From NCBI RefSeq assembly GCF_038096175.1, contig NZ_CP151099.1, positions 5,496,001 through 5,560,000 on the forward strand: DNA of 64,000 nucleotides, in the 5' to 3' direction. Source of the DNA: Nostoc sp. UHCC 0302 (lineage in GTDB: Bacteria; Cyanobacteriota; Cyanobacteriia; Cyanobacteriales; Nostocaceae). Shown here piece after piece: positions 8,901 to 18,692 of the stretch. The translations under genes and the position numbers were made by a program. The stretch's first letter is position 1; each line of letters opens with the position of its first letter. A model generated the notes under the pieces. That model was given only the letters and a program-made list of their open reading frames with translations, ran no database searches and was not told the DNA's origin.

Positions 8901-11900
8901 TTAGCTGAGAGCAAATACAACATCAACCCAGTAGTTGCTCGAATTATAGCTGGAGTTAGGAAAGCTCCTAGCACCATACTTGTAGACACCATTGCCACCA
9001 CTCGACCCGTTGCTAAGAGCGTGCAGTGGTGCATTATCTCTAGCGGAAGCAAAGTATCCCTGATCTACGGAGTAGCGTCCAACATCAGTATGGTAGGAAG
9101 CTACATAAGTAGTGTTAGCGGTAATCGCGACTGGAGTCGTAAAGTTGACCTGCTGCCAACCTGAGGCAGTTTCGCCAGTGAAAGTTGCCGTTGCTAGCTG
9201 GGTTCCACTGCTACTCCAAAGAGTACCGACGTGAGTGCCAGTATTAGTTGTACTTTTGTAGAATCGAATGGCAGTAATCGAACCTGCGACATCTGATTTG
9301 AACTTGACGCCCAATTCAATCGCACTGTTATCGGCATCTGCCAACACGGTAGGAGTAGTTGTGCTATTCCAAATACTGCATGGACAGGACGGGGCTGCTC
9401 CTGTGGTAAATGACCAAGTGGAATTCGCTGCTAAGGCGTTACCCGCCTGGTCTTTCACTCTAGGATCAATACCTCCACCTTTGACAGTGGCAGTATAAGT
9501 TGTTGAAGCTGCCAGTGCGCTGCTCGGTGTTAAGGTGGCTGTGTTGGCAGCGTAGCTGACAGTGGCTGATACCAGGGTACTGCTTGGGTTACGCAACTCA
9601 ACTGTGTTGGTATTAATCGTTGCCGAGTCCATTGCCTCGCTGAAGGTAGCCGTGACACTTGTCCCTGTGCTTACCCCTGTAGCACCGCTGGCGGGAGTCC
9701 TGGAACTTACCGTCGGTGGAGTCGTGTCAGTGACAGTGCTGCTTGTAAAGACTACATCAACCCAGTAATTACTCGATTGGTAGCTGCTATTTGGGAAGCT
9801 ACTAGCACCATATTTGTAGAGGCCATTGCTCCCACTTTCTCCATCACGCAGAGCGTGTAGTGGTGGGTTATCAACTCCAGAACTGGCGAAGAAATTATTA
9901 TCAGCAGCGTATCTTCCAACATCAGTATGGTAAGAAGCAACATAAACTGTGTTAGCAGTAATTGCCACTGGAGTTGTAAAGTTGACTTGCTGCCAGCCAG
10001 AAGCAGTTTCGCTGCTAAAAGTTGCCGTTGCTAGCTGTGTACCAGTGCTGCTCCACAAGTTGCCGATGTGAGTGCCTGTGTTTCCACTTCCCTTGTAAAA
10101 TCGAATGCCAGTAATTGAGCCGGCAATATCTGAGCGGAACTTGACTCCCAACTCGACTGCATTAGTATCAGAAGTTGATGGGTTTGTTGGCATTGCCGAA
10201 CTATTCCAGATGCTCTGAGGGGTTGCTGCACTGGTAGTCGTGAATGACCAAGTAAAGTTCGAGGCTAAAGCGTTGCCTGCTTGATCTTTTACCCGTGGGT
10301 CAGTTACCCCACCTTTAATGGTGGCAGTATAAGTTGTCGAAGTTGCTAACGGGCTGCTCGGTGTTAGTGTTGCCTTGCGGGTTGCCTCATCATAGGTCAC
10401 AGTGGCAGCAATCAACGTACTCGCTGGGCTTCGTAATTCAAAGCTGCTGCTGTTAATTGTTGCTGGGTTCATGGCCTCGCTAAACGTTGCTGTGACATTT
10501 GTTACAGTATCAACGCCTGTGGCTCCATTAGTGGGAGTTGTTGAAGTAACCGTCGGTGGCGTTGTATCTGCTGTATATGTAGCAACGTAAGAACCTGCAT
10601 TAACTGAGAAGAAGGCGTACTCAATGCCTTTAATTCCCTGTGCAGTGTAAGTAACAGGATTACCATTAAGGGTGATACTGCTCAAAACTAAGCTTCCAGA
10701 GCGAGTTGGTAGCATCGCCTGCAAACCGTTTGTATTTGAACCTTTGGTGATAGTAAAGCTTAGGGTGTTACTAGTCCATGTGAGCGAGCCGAAAGATGAA
10801 TTGTTACGACCATCAAGCCATTTTAATAGTTGATTGGCAGCGATAACTGGCACATTATGGGCTTGTGCGGAGGCGACCACCGCATTGGCAGCATCCGAGT
10901 TAGCAACATCAGTGTGGGCATTGACGTTGAAAACACCATAATATCCCTGTGCTCCAACTGCCGAATCAAGCAAGGTATTGACTGTTGAAGGATATGTTTG
11001 TCCTGATTCATCAGTCATTTGGGTAGCCGCATGATAGACGTCTATCATTGTTCCGTCTTGGTTGACTAAGCGCATCGGCATCCCTGAACCAGTGAAGAAT
11101 CCTGCGCGGTTAGTAATCCAATCGGGCGGCCAATAGTAGTAAGTTGTATCGAGTCGGATTCCGTGATTCAGCTCAACTTGTGGAGTACTGAACCAGTCAC
11201 TCCAAACAAGGCAGTGATGTCGTTCGGTAATTGGTGCAGGGATGCTAGAGTACTTGGTGTTAAATGTACTTAGCTGAGCTGTGTAGAAATTTTCTAGGGT
11301 AGTGGCCGTAAAATCCCCACAGTTGGTATTTACATGCAATGACACTTCAAAGCCATCAGCAGTGTAACTTGCTGCCTGAGCATTAGTTAGGGGCGAGTTA
11401 GGATAGATATATGATGTACCTCGAATGCATTCCCAATCATCGACTGAACACCCAGTTGGACTTGCGGCTCTAAATTGGTCAAACCGAGGCCCGGTTCCTC
11501 CATTAGCATGGTCGTCGCCGGTCATGAGTACAACCGCTTTTTTACCGTGGGGGAAGTACCAGAAGCGCGGTAGTGGTTTCTTATCAAGGTTCATCTTGAT
11601 AATCAAGTTGGCCAGTAGGCGCTGTTGCTCATCTGCCTGAGGGATAGCCACTTTATTGAGATTTACCCAATCCGCTTGGACATCGCCACTGGCATTGCCG
11701 AAGAACTGGTCGTCAGAGCGGATTGGCGTGTAACTATCACGTTCCTGCCCAGCCCAAGCAGGATTACCTTGGCGTGTATAGACGATTGAACGCGCTAAGT
11801 CGTAGGTAAATGCAGCAGCCTGACCACCACTACTACCAACACTGCGTATTGTTACGGCTGGATTAACAGTTGCAGTCGTAGCATTTGTGTACAGTGAAGC

Positions 11901-13448
11901 AATGCTAGAAGCACCGCTCAGTGTGTAGCGGTCAGCAGTTCCGTGGAATTGGATTGTTTGGTCTACAATGCCATCGCCGACATCTGTCGAGGTGTCTACG
12001 AGTAAATAGGCATTAGCAAGTGTCGATGCTGCATTGGTTAACCCCAACAAACTAGCGAGCTGCGTATCAGGGCGCATGGCGATCAGATTGCCACCACCTG
12101 TCACCCAATTGGTGAACATTGTTACCTGAGCAGAGGTTAGGGTCGTCTCACCAAGGATGACAACATCGTAGTTGGCAAGTGTCGCTGCTGTAACTGATGA
12201 GATATCACTTTCGTTGAAGGAGTTAAATCCTTCAGTCCGCAAAATCTCTGCGTAGTATTTGTTGAAGGGTTTGGAAGCAGAAGTTATAACCAAGATTGGG
12301 CCACCTGGTGCTGGTGGGATGGCGGCAATCAGTGTTTCTCTACTGGAACTAGTAGTTTGTTTAACTGAGCTAGCAGGTTTTAGGGCCTTGCTGCCATCTG
12401 AGTTAGACTTTAATAGGTCAGTGACTGGGTCTAAGACTGGGCTTAATAAACTAGTGGTTAATTGGATAGTTTGCTTCAGTACTCCACTTTTTGCGTCCGA
12501 CTGACTAACATCACCACTTGCGTTAGCGCTAGTAATGGTGGCTCCATTTGGGCTAACAGCGATCGCAGTGACAGCATCTGTTACGTTCAGCGTTAAGCGC
12601 AGTTTGCTGCTTGCCAAGTCCCATTGAAAAATCTTTTTGTCATCACCCCCAGCGATCAGGGTTGTACCATCACGACTGAAGGCAACCGTTCTGAGCGGCT
12701 TGGTGGCGTCGCTCAGAACTGACCTCTGTTCAAATTTGACTGTATCCCAGATTCTGGCTGTGGCGTCTTTGCTGACACTAGCCAGAGTACCTACTCCGTT
12801 GGGACTCCAGGCAAGCCCAGTAACTCCACTGCTATGACCAAGTAAGGTTCTGAGCAGTCTGCCACTTGCCACATCGTAGAGGTTGATCCAACCATTCTCG
12901 TCTCCGGTAGCTAAAAATTTGTTGTCGGGGCTGAAGGCGACGCTATTGCCGAAACTTTTGCCATCCGTGAAAATATTGCTAAGTTTGTTAGTTACTGCAT
13001 CCCATAAATATACTTTCGTGTCCTCGCCCACAGTTGCTAAGTACTTGCCGTCGGGACTGGCTGCTACTGCTCTGATTGGATGCTCGTGTCCCCGCAAGAC
13101 ATTGAGTTGCTTGCCTGTTGAAGAGTCCCACTGTTGCAATGTAGTGTCTCTACCAACACTATTAAGCTTGTTATTTGAGAATACAAGTCCTGCAATCGGC
13201 TTACCTGAGTGTCCTGATATGGTTCGAATCAATCTACCAGTCGCTGGGTCAACCAGCGCGATCCGCCCATCTTGAGTAGCGTTGGCTAACAGATTGTCCG
13301 AAATGTAAGCGATCGCATTGACTGCTTTGAGAGCATTTGACCCAATAATTGTCTGAGCGCTCGTATAGCTATTTATCTGATTTAGAAACAGTAATAAAAA
13401 AAGCGTGCAGCAAAATACGATGAGGTATCTGAAACGTCGAATCATCAC
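8901..13448 (-). CDS. Secreted WD40 / GATase-like / polysaccharide-deacetylase-like / DUF4082 protein
   Basis: This 1515-residue protein has an N-terminal signal or anchor segment (YLIVFCCTLFLLLFL). In order: about seven WD40 blades (about residues 40-340, with repeated SPDGKYLAT-type and WD motifs), a GATase-like flavodoxin fold (about 381-620), a polysaccharide-deacetylase-like domain (about 626-880, with VLMTGDDH and SLHVNTNC as candidate metal-binding stretches), a short beta domain, Big_5, DUF4082, Big_5 and a final DUF4082 (about 1354-1515). The last 150 residues are almost identical to those of the 5004-8555 protein. It may modify or bind extracellular polysaccharide. The role of a WD40 propeller at the N-terminus of a deacetylase is unclear. 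Confidence 0.87.
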   Translation of the reverse strand: MMIRRFRYLIVFCCTLFLLLFLNQINSYTSAQTIIGSNALKAVNAIAYISDNLLANATQDGRIALVDPATGRLIRTISGHSGKPIAGLVFSNNKLNSVGRDTTLQQWDSSTGKQLNVLRGHEHPIRAVAASPDGKYLATVGEDTKVYLWDAVTNKLSNIFTDGKSFGNSVAFSPDNKFLATGDENGWINLYDVASGRLLRTLLGHSSGVTGLAWSPNGVGTLASVSKDATARIWDTVKFEQRSVLSDATKPLRTVAFSRDGTTLIAGGDDKKIFQWDLASSKLRLTLNVTDAVTAIAVSPNGATITSANASGDVSQSDAKSGVLKQTIQLTTSLLSPVLDPVTDLLKSNSDGSKALKPASSVKQTTSSSRETLIAAIPPAPGGPILVITSASKPFNKYYAEILRTEGFNSFNESDISSVTAATLANYDVVILGETTLTSAQVTMFTNWVTGGGNLIAMRPDTQLASLLGLTNAASTLANAYLLVDTSTDVGDGIVDQTIQFHGTADRYTLSGASSIASLYTNATTATVNPAVTIRSVGSSGGQAAAFTYDLARSIVYTRQGNPAWAGQERDSYTPIRSDDQFFGNASGDVQADWVNLNKVAIPQADEQQRLLANLIIKMNLDKKPLPRFWYFPHGKKAVVLMTGDDHANGGTGPRFDQFRAASPTGCSVDDWECIRGTSYIYPNSPLTNAQAASYTADGFEVSLHVNTNCGDFTATTLENFYTAQLSTFNTKYSSIPAPITERHHCLVWSDWFSTPQVELNHGIRLDTTYYYWPPDWITNRAGFFTGSGMPMRLVNQDGTMIDVYHAATQMTDESGQTYPSTVNTLLDSAVGAQGYYGVFNVNAHTDVANSDAANAVVASAQAHNVPVIAANQLLKWLDGRNNSSFGSLTWTSNTLSFTITKGSNTNGLQAMLPTRSGSLVLSSITLNGNPVTYTAQGIKGIEYAFFSVNAGSYVATYTADTTPPTVTSTTPTNGATGVDTVTNVTATFSEAMNPATINSSSFELRSPASTLIAATVTYDEATRKATLTPSSPLATSTTYTATIKGGVTDPRVKDQAGNALASNFTWSFTTTSAATPQSIWNSSAMPTNPSTSDTNAVELGVKFRSDIAGSITGIRFYKGSGNTGTHIGNLWSSTGTQLATATFSSETASGWQQVNFTTPVAITANTVYVASYHTDVGRYAADNNFFASSGVDNPPLHALRDGESGSNGLYKYGASSFPNSSYQSSNYWVDVVFTSSTVTDTTPPTVSSRTPASGATGVSTGTSVTATFSEAMDSATINTNTVELRNPSSTLVSATVSYAANTATLTPSSALAASTTYTATVKGGGIDPRVKDQAGNALAANSTWSFTTGAAPSCPCSIWNSTTTPTVLADADNSAIELGVKFKSDVAGSITAIRFYKSTTNTGTHVGTLWSSSGTQLATATFTGETASGWQQVNFTTPVAITANTTYVASYHTDVGRYSVDQGYFASARDNAPLHALSNGSSGGNGVYKYGARSFPNSSYNSSNYWVDVVFALS

Positions 13449-13574
13449 TTCATAATCCTTATAAGATGATGCTTTTCAAACCTAGAATGTTTCATATGGA
13501 AGTAAACACTGTAAAAATCACCTATTCCGCAAGTTAAATCGGCAATTGGGATATTTTCTATTAATCAACATAAA

Positions 13575-13611
13575 AAAGGGCTTTGGTCATTGAAAATGAT
13601 CAAAGGCTCTA
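13575..13611 (-). terminator. Terminator-like hairpin in the region upstream of the 8901-13448 gene
   Basis: GGGCTTTGGTCATT pairs with AATGATCAAAGGCTC across a GAAA loop, with one mismatch and wobble pairs. On the minus strand the stem is followed by six T residues. It lies about 125 bp before the start codon of the minus-strand gene, so it would act as an attenuator for that gene or end an unseen upstream transcript. Confidence 0.55.
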
Positions 13612-14699
13612 AATGTTTGTTTAGTATTGAGTGCAATTCGCTTTAGAAAATTCCGATTTTGACGAGCTCACCCGCGTAATGGTCAGAATCTTTAGTTTTT
13701 CAACATCCAAAAACTGATTTTGTAGAATGCTTCAAGTGCCTTTCCAAATCATCTTTTCTAGTGACAGAAACTTCGTGAAACTAACTGAATTATGAGGTTG
13801 ACAGCATGAGAAATTCGCTAAAAGTCTGATGTATCAGGTTGTGAAATTATCTACAAATCTCCAAAATCACTACTTATTTATATGTCTATCGACAATGAAA
13901 ATCGTTGCTCAATCAAATAGAAACGACCCACTATAGTAGAGTGTTTCTCAAAGTTGAACAGAGCATAGACGCGCTCAGTATTTGCCGGAGGTGTTTTCGC
14001 AAACTAGCCGTTCCCTCACTCCAAAGCAGGACATTCTGCCAAAAGTTAGGGCGTTGGCTTGTCGCTAGACACTCTTCTGAGAAAGAAGGAGTTAACCCAT
14101 TGTCAACAACGTCTCTTTCATCTCCAGAAGATACATATCAAAGGATATAAAAGCCGCCATTAATAAGGACTAAGAGGTCTTTACACCCCTTTAGGTTAGT
14201 TAGGTTAACTAGTGAGTCATTTTCGATAGGGAACTTCAGCAAAGAGGTACTTGTGTTTAAATACTTTTATCTTTGCTATTTACACTTTAATGAAAGTTTT
14301 TATACTCAATGTATTAAGTGTAAATTATTTCTAGTTAGGTATCCTTAAAGATTTGATGAATTTTTTAATAAGTTTTATAACATGTTGATGTACAGTTAAT
14401 AAAACTACTTTTACTACAGTTTTTATCTCATTTACTGATAAATTTAAAACACAACAATCATGAGGATAATACTTATTAAATATGATCATTGCAGAGAGTG
14501 AAAAATCCTGAAAGATACTTCTGTAGAGTGATACTATTGATATGCTGATATATTACTGGAATATGCATGGATAAATTTATCATATCCGTATTGAAAGAAA
14601 TAAGGCATTAAAAAAGTTCAGTGAGGGATAAAAAGCATCACCAAATTTTGGGCGTTGCTGAATCAAAGGATGAATCATACGATCAGCAAAGCTTAACTC

Positions 14700-14810
14700 T
14701 TCTCCTTCTCCCAAAGGGAGAGGCTACGCCAATGGAGACGCTAGCGCGTAGCTTGCTTCTCCGTTCGCGATAGCGTCCCGTAGGGAAGGAGTACGGCTAT
14801 CGCCTCAATC
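14700..14810. repeat. Dispersed palindromic repeat cluster
   Basis: The block combines elements such as CTCCCAAAGGGAG, GACGCTAGCGCGTAGC and TTCGCGATAGCGTC. Related sequence occurs near 32565-32615 and 58005-58090. It is GC-rich against an AT-rich background and does not code in any frame. This fits the interspersed palindromic repeats common in Nostoc-type genomes. Confidence 0.7.
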
Positions 14811-15007
14811 CAGATACACTATGTCAAGCTGAGCAACTTAATGATCTCAGCGCTTAATTAAATCAACTGTTGAGTTCAAGTTAATGAATCAACTTGCTGT
14901 ACATTAAGTTAAATCATACGAATTAACTATTCAATCTTTTATATAAAATCTCCTACTTTTCCTACTTAGCACACTTTTTCCCTTACATATTCCAAAGTAA
15001 TATTTAT

Positions 15008-15053
15008 TTCAGGTCTGTGTACAGCAGAGTGTTTATCTGTACACAGACCTGAA
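15008..15053. repeat. Perfect 17-bp inverted repeat
   Basis: The arm TTCAGGTCTGTGTACAG at 15008-15024 is matched perfectly by its reverse complement at 15037-15053 with a 12-base loop. No T-run follows, so it is not a simple terminator. Confidence 0.9.
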
Positions 15054-15065
15054 GTAGAAACAGAT

Positions 15066-15221
15066 ATGACTTTTCACGAAAAGCCCACAAGCGACGAAAC
15101 AACATTACTTCTGCCATAGGTTTATTATCATTAGTTTATAGCTATTGATAATAAACCTATGGCAGAAGTAGGGTTTGAGGAAAGCTTTAAATGACCTTTT
15201 CAATATGCCGTGAAAAGTCAT
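15066..15221. repeat. Nested inverted repeats: 25-bp perfect hairpin inside 13-bp outer arms
   Basis: The inner arms at 15106-15130 and 15146-15170 are perfect reverse complements of 25 bp with a 15-base loop. The outer arms ATGACTTTTCACG (15066-15078) and CGTGAAAAGTCAT (15209-15221) are perfect reverse complements of 13 bp. The arrangement looks like a small non-coding element with terminal repeats around a hairpin. Confidence 0.88.
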
Positions 15222-15780
15222 GGTTAGAATTAGCGCCCAAGAATGGGAAATACACCACCAGATCATTGTCTGGCAAAAATGGATCAGTTTGAGCTAAATT
15301 GCCTGTTAAAGCTGCATCTGAGCAAAAGTGAGCGCAACGCGCTCCCAAATATCTGTTGTTTTAACCTTTTGCTAGCGGTTTCTTAATATTGCTGAGATAA
15401 CTTAAGGGTACTAAATACGGATTAATTAGGAATAAGGTATGTGTCTAGTACATACCTAAGTTTTTAATACTGGTATTGCAACTAGCTTTGCCAGCTTCCC
15501 TTGGGAGATTGCTTTCAGCTAAAGCTATACCATCTGCCTAGCTGCGTTTTTGCAGTTGAGGTTGTTTTACTTGCAAGAAAATGAAATTTATACTCCAAAT
15601 TACCCACGCTTCAGGCTCAGAAGCGGGAATTTATGTTGCCGGGATTAGTTCTCAGACTCAGAAGGCTGCGGACTAATACCAATGTAGCAATATTTGGAGT
15701 TGCAGCTAATTTATTGACAAAAACTTCACCCTTTCTGCTGGGGATAACTTGATTTCCAGAGTATCAAGGAGACGCTATTT

Positions 15781-18546
15781 ATGGCTTTGACACCAGAGAA
15801 TATTGCGATTAACGAAATTGACTCGGATACTCCTGGCACTGACACAGCGGAGTTTGTCGAGCTTTATGATGGCGGTGTAGGCAATACCGACCTCAGCGGA
15901 CTAGTGGTTGTTTTTTACAACGGCAGTAACGACCAATCTTATGCCGCCTTTGACCTAGATGGATATAATAGTGATGCTAATGGTTACTTTGTACTTGGTA
16001 ACATAGGTGTACCGGGTGTAGACTTACTCTTCCCTGGAAATACCCTGCAAAATGGAGTTGATGCAGTAGCGCTCTACACAGCTAATGCCAGCGACTTCCC
16101 AAATAATACACCTGTTACCACAACTAATCTGATTGATGCGATCGCTTATGACACAAACGACGCTGATGACAGTAGTTTGCTTGCTCTGCTCAATCCATCA
16201 GAGCCACAAGTAGACGAAAATAATGGAGCAAATGGCAGTGCGAACGACTCACTGCAACGAGTTCCTAATGGTGCAGGCGGTAGACGTAACACTAGTAGCT
16301 ACCAAGCGCTGACGCCAACACCTGGTGCAGCCAATACTAACCTTGATGTTGAAGCTACGCTCACTAAAATTCACGACATTCAAGGCAGTGCTGCCACATT
16401 TAACTCTGCTTTTGGTGGAACCCGCACAATTGAGGGTATTGTTGTTGCTGCTTTCACTGGCTCCTCCAAACTGAACGGCTTCTACGTCCAGGAAGAAGAT
16501 GCTGATGCTGATACCGACTCCAAAACCTCAGAAGCTATCTTTGTTTTCGACCCATCAGGGCTATTTTCTGGTAGCGTTGGCGATAAAGTTCAAGTCAGTG
16601 GGAAAGTTGGCGAATTTACTAGTAGCAGCAGTGGAATTACTAGTAGTCTCACGCAACTTTCGAGTTTGACAAGTGTTGTCAACCTGGGCGCTAGCAATTT
16701 ACCTACAGTTACCAACATCCAATTACCTGTTACTGGCGTCACAGACTTAGAACGTTATGAAGGGATGCTGGTTAACGTTAGTGCAGCCAGTGGTGACCTG
16801 ACTGTAACCGAGCAGTTCCAACTTGGTCGTTTTGGGCAAGTCGTCCTTTCGGCAACTGGTGCTAGCAACCAACCTGGTACTGATGGCAGGCTTGACCAGT
16901 ACACCCAATTCAACGCGCCAAGTGTTAGCAGATACTCCGCCTATTTAGATGAGATTGCTAAACGGCGGATTATCTTAGATGACGGTAACAATACTCAAAA
17001 CCCTGACCCAATCATTCATGCTCGTGGCGGTAAACCTCTGAGTGCCAGTAACACACTGCGCGGTGGTGATACAGTTGCCAGTATCAGCGGCGTTTTAGAC
17101 CAGCGTTTTGAAGGATATCGCGTTCAAACATCCACAGGGGAAGACTTTACACCCGCTAATCCTCGCCCGAATACACCGCCAAATGTCGGTGGCACACTCA
17201 AAGTTGCTAGCTTTAACATTCTCAATTACTTTAATGGTGATGGTACAGGTGGTGGTTTCCCAACACCCAGAGGAGCCGAGAATCTCACCGAGTTTAACCG
17301 TCAGCGCGACAAGATTATCCAAGCGATTATCGGGTCAGGGGCTGATGCTTTGGGATTGATTGAACTGGAGAATGATGGCTACGGAGCGAATAGTGCGATT
17401 CAGGATCTCGTCAACGGATTGAATGGAGTTGCTGGTACTGGCACTTATACCTTTATCAATCCCGAAACTAGCCTTGGAACTGACCAAATTGCAGTCGGAA
17501 TCATCTACAAACCTGGCAAAGTTACCCCAGTCGGTGCAGCAGCTACAACACCTGATGGATACGGCCAAGGTGCGTTTGATGCAACTGGACGCAAACCCTT
17601 AGCACAGACTTTCCAACAAAACTCAAGTGGTGAAAACTTTACGTTAGTTGTCAACCATTTCAAGTCCAAAGGTTCGGGTACACAAGGCGCTGGTGATGCT
17701 GATATCGGCGATGGTCAAGGTCAATTTAATGGAACACGGACTCGTGCTGCTCAAGATTTAGCAACTTGGTTAGCGACAAATCCCACAGGTAATAATGACC
17801 CAGATTACTTGATTGTTGGTGATCTAAATGCTTACGCCAAGGAAGATCCGCTCACGGTCTTGGCAAAAGCAGGCTATAACAATCAACTTTCCCAAAATAC
17901 TTACTCTTATGTCTTTGACGGACAGTTGGGTTCTCTTGACCATGCCCTAGCTAATGGCAGTTTATCAGCACAAGTTACTGGTGCTGCCAAGTGGCACATC
18001 AATGCCGATGAACCAACTGTCCTTGATTACAATACCAACTTCAAGTCAGCAGGACAGCAGGATAGCTTATATAATCCTGACCCCTTCCGTTCCTCTGACC
18101 ACGACCCGGTATTGGTGGGGCTTGACTTGTACAGCATCGACAAAACTATCATCCCTCCTGCTGGTCGGAAAATTGTCAAAGGTTCTAAAGGCAACGACGT
18201 GATTGTGGGTGGAGTTGGGGAAAAAACCCTCACAGGTGGTGATGGGAAAGACCAATTTGTTTATAACAGCATCCAAGAAGCGGGTCATTGGATCACAGAT
18301 TTTCAAGTAGGTAGCGACAAAATTGTTCTGACTAAGTTACTCGATAGCTTAGTGACTGGGGGTTATAACGGCAGCGATGCGATCGCAGATGGCTATGTGC
18401 GTTTAATACAAGGACATACAGCTAAAAGTACAACCCTCCAAATTGACAGGGATGGTTTACTTAGCTCGGCAGCTTTCCAACCTTTCTTAGAGTTAGAAAA
18501 CATTACCCCAGAGGCGACAAATAGCATCTATAACTTCGTGTTTTAG
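15781..18546 (+). CDS. Extracellular ExeM/NucH-like nuclease with RTX-like secretion tail
   Basis: This 921-residue protein has no signal peptide. In order: a lamin-tail-like domain (about 1-185, NEIDSDTPGTDTAEFVELYD), an OB-fold region (about 195-460), an endonuclease/exonuclease/phosphatase domain (about 470-785) and an RTX-like tail (about 795-921). The nuclease motifs are present: SFNILNYF, LIELEND, VNHFKSK, GDLNAY and SSDHDPV, which supply the metal ligands and catalytic histidines of this family. The tail contains GSKGNDVIVGG and LTGGDGKDQF, calcium-binding RTX nonapeptide-like units, and ends in a hydrophobic type I signal-like region. It probably degrades extracellular DNA or RNA. A good ribosome site (AAGGAG, 15766-15771) supports the ATG at 15781. 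The type I exporter at 1-4314 is a plausible route. Confidence 0.92.
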   Translation: MALTPENIAINEIDSDTPGTDTAEFVELYDGGVGNTDLSGLVVVFYNGSNDQSYAAFDLDGYNSDANGYFVLGNIGVPGVDLLFPGNTLQNGVDAVALYTANASDFPNNTPVTTTNLIDAIAYDTNDADDSSLLALLNPSEPQVDENNGANGSANDSLQRVPNGAGGRRNTSSYQALTPTPGAANTNLDVEATLTKIHDIQGSAATFNSAFGGTRTIEGIVVAAFTGSSKLNGFYVQEEDADADTDSKTSEAIFVFDPSGLFSGSVGDKVQVSGKVGEFTSSSSGITSSLTQLSSLTSVVNLGASNLPTVTNIQLPVTGVTDLERYEGMLVNVSAASGDLTVTEQFQLGRFGQVVLSATGASNQPGTDGRLDQYTQFNAPSVSRYSAYLDEIAKRRIILDDGNNTQNPDPIIHARGGKPLSASNTLRGGDTVASISGVLDQRFEGYRVQTSTGEDFTPANPRPNTPPNVGGTLKVASFNILNYFNGDGTGGGFPTPRGAENLTEFNRQRDKIIQAIIGSGADALGLIELENDGYGANSAIQDLVNGLNGVAGTGTYTFINPETSLGTDQIAVGIIYKPGKVTPVGAAATTPDGYGQGAFDATGRKPLAQTFQQNSSGENFTLVVNHFKSKGSGTQGAGDADIGDGQGQFNGTRTRAAQDLATWLATNPTGNNDPDYLIVGDLNAYAKEDPLTVLAKAGYNNQLSQNTYSYVFDGQLGSLDHALANGSLSAQVTGAAKWHINADEPTVLDYNTNFKSAGQQDSLYNPDPFRSSDHDPVLVGLDLYSIDKTIIPPAGRKIVKGSKGNDVIVGGVGEKTLTGGDGKDQFVYNSIQEAGHWITDFQVGSDKIVLTKLLDSLVTGGYNGSDAIADGYVRLIQGHTAKSTTLQIDRDGLLSSAAFQPFLELENITPEATNSIYNFVF

Positions 18547-18567
18547 ATCACTAGCACTTTAATAACT

Positions 18568-18621
18568 CTCTGCGACTCTGCGTGAAAAAATCTTCTCCTT
18601 TCCTCACGCAGAGACGCAAAG
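18568..18621. repeat. Imperfect palindrome of a dispersed type
   Basis: The 18-base arm at 18568-18585 pairs with 18604-18621 at 16 of 18 positions, including the core CTCTGCGTGA / TCACGCAGAG. It fills most of the gap between the nuclease gene and the giant phosphoesterase gene. It may affect transcript continuity, but no T-run follows. Confidence 0.75.
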
Positions 18622-18692
18622 GGTATAAAAGGCTGTTTGTAAATAAATTTAATCTGGAAATTCTCACCACTCTAGATATACAGCAGTAATCT

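Larger units (their letters stand above)
13449..15780. other. Long intergenic region with hairpins and dispersed repeats
   Basis: This 2.3 kb stretch has no gene I can support. It holds a terminator-like hairpin (13575-13611), a palindromic repeat cluster (about 14700-14810) and three inverted repeats (15008-15221), all listed separately. The promoter of the nuclease gene at 15781 should lie at the right end. Confidence 0.6.

Noticed and set aside
13210-13225. TTCGAATC sequence resembling a tRNA T-loop
   Set aside because: It lies inside the WD40 coding sequence and no cloverleaf can be formed around it.
13905-14150. 81-codon plus-strand frame in the long gap
   Set aside because: It has a non-ATG start, no ribosome site, no recognisable domain and low-complexity composition in a repeat-rich gap. 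It looks like a chance frame.
15358-15430. Possible Pho box upstream of the nuclease gene (TTAACC and TTAA units)
   Set aside because: The TTAA units are spaced about 19-22 bases instead of the regular 11-base spacing of cyanobacterial Pho boxes, and the middle units do not match.
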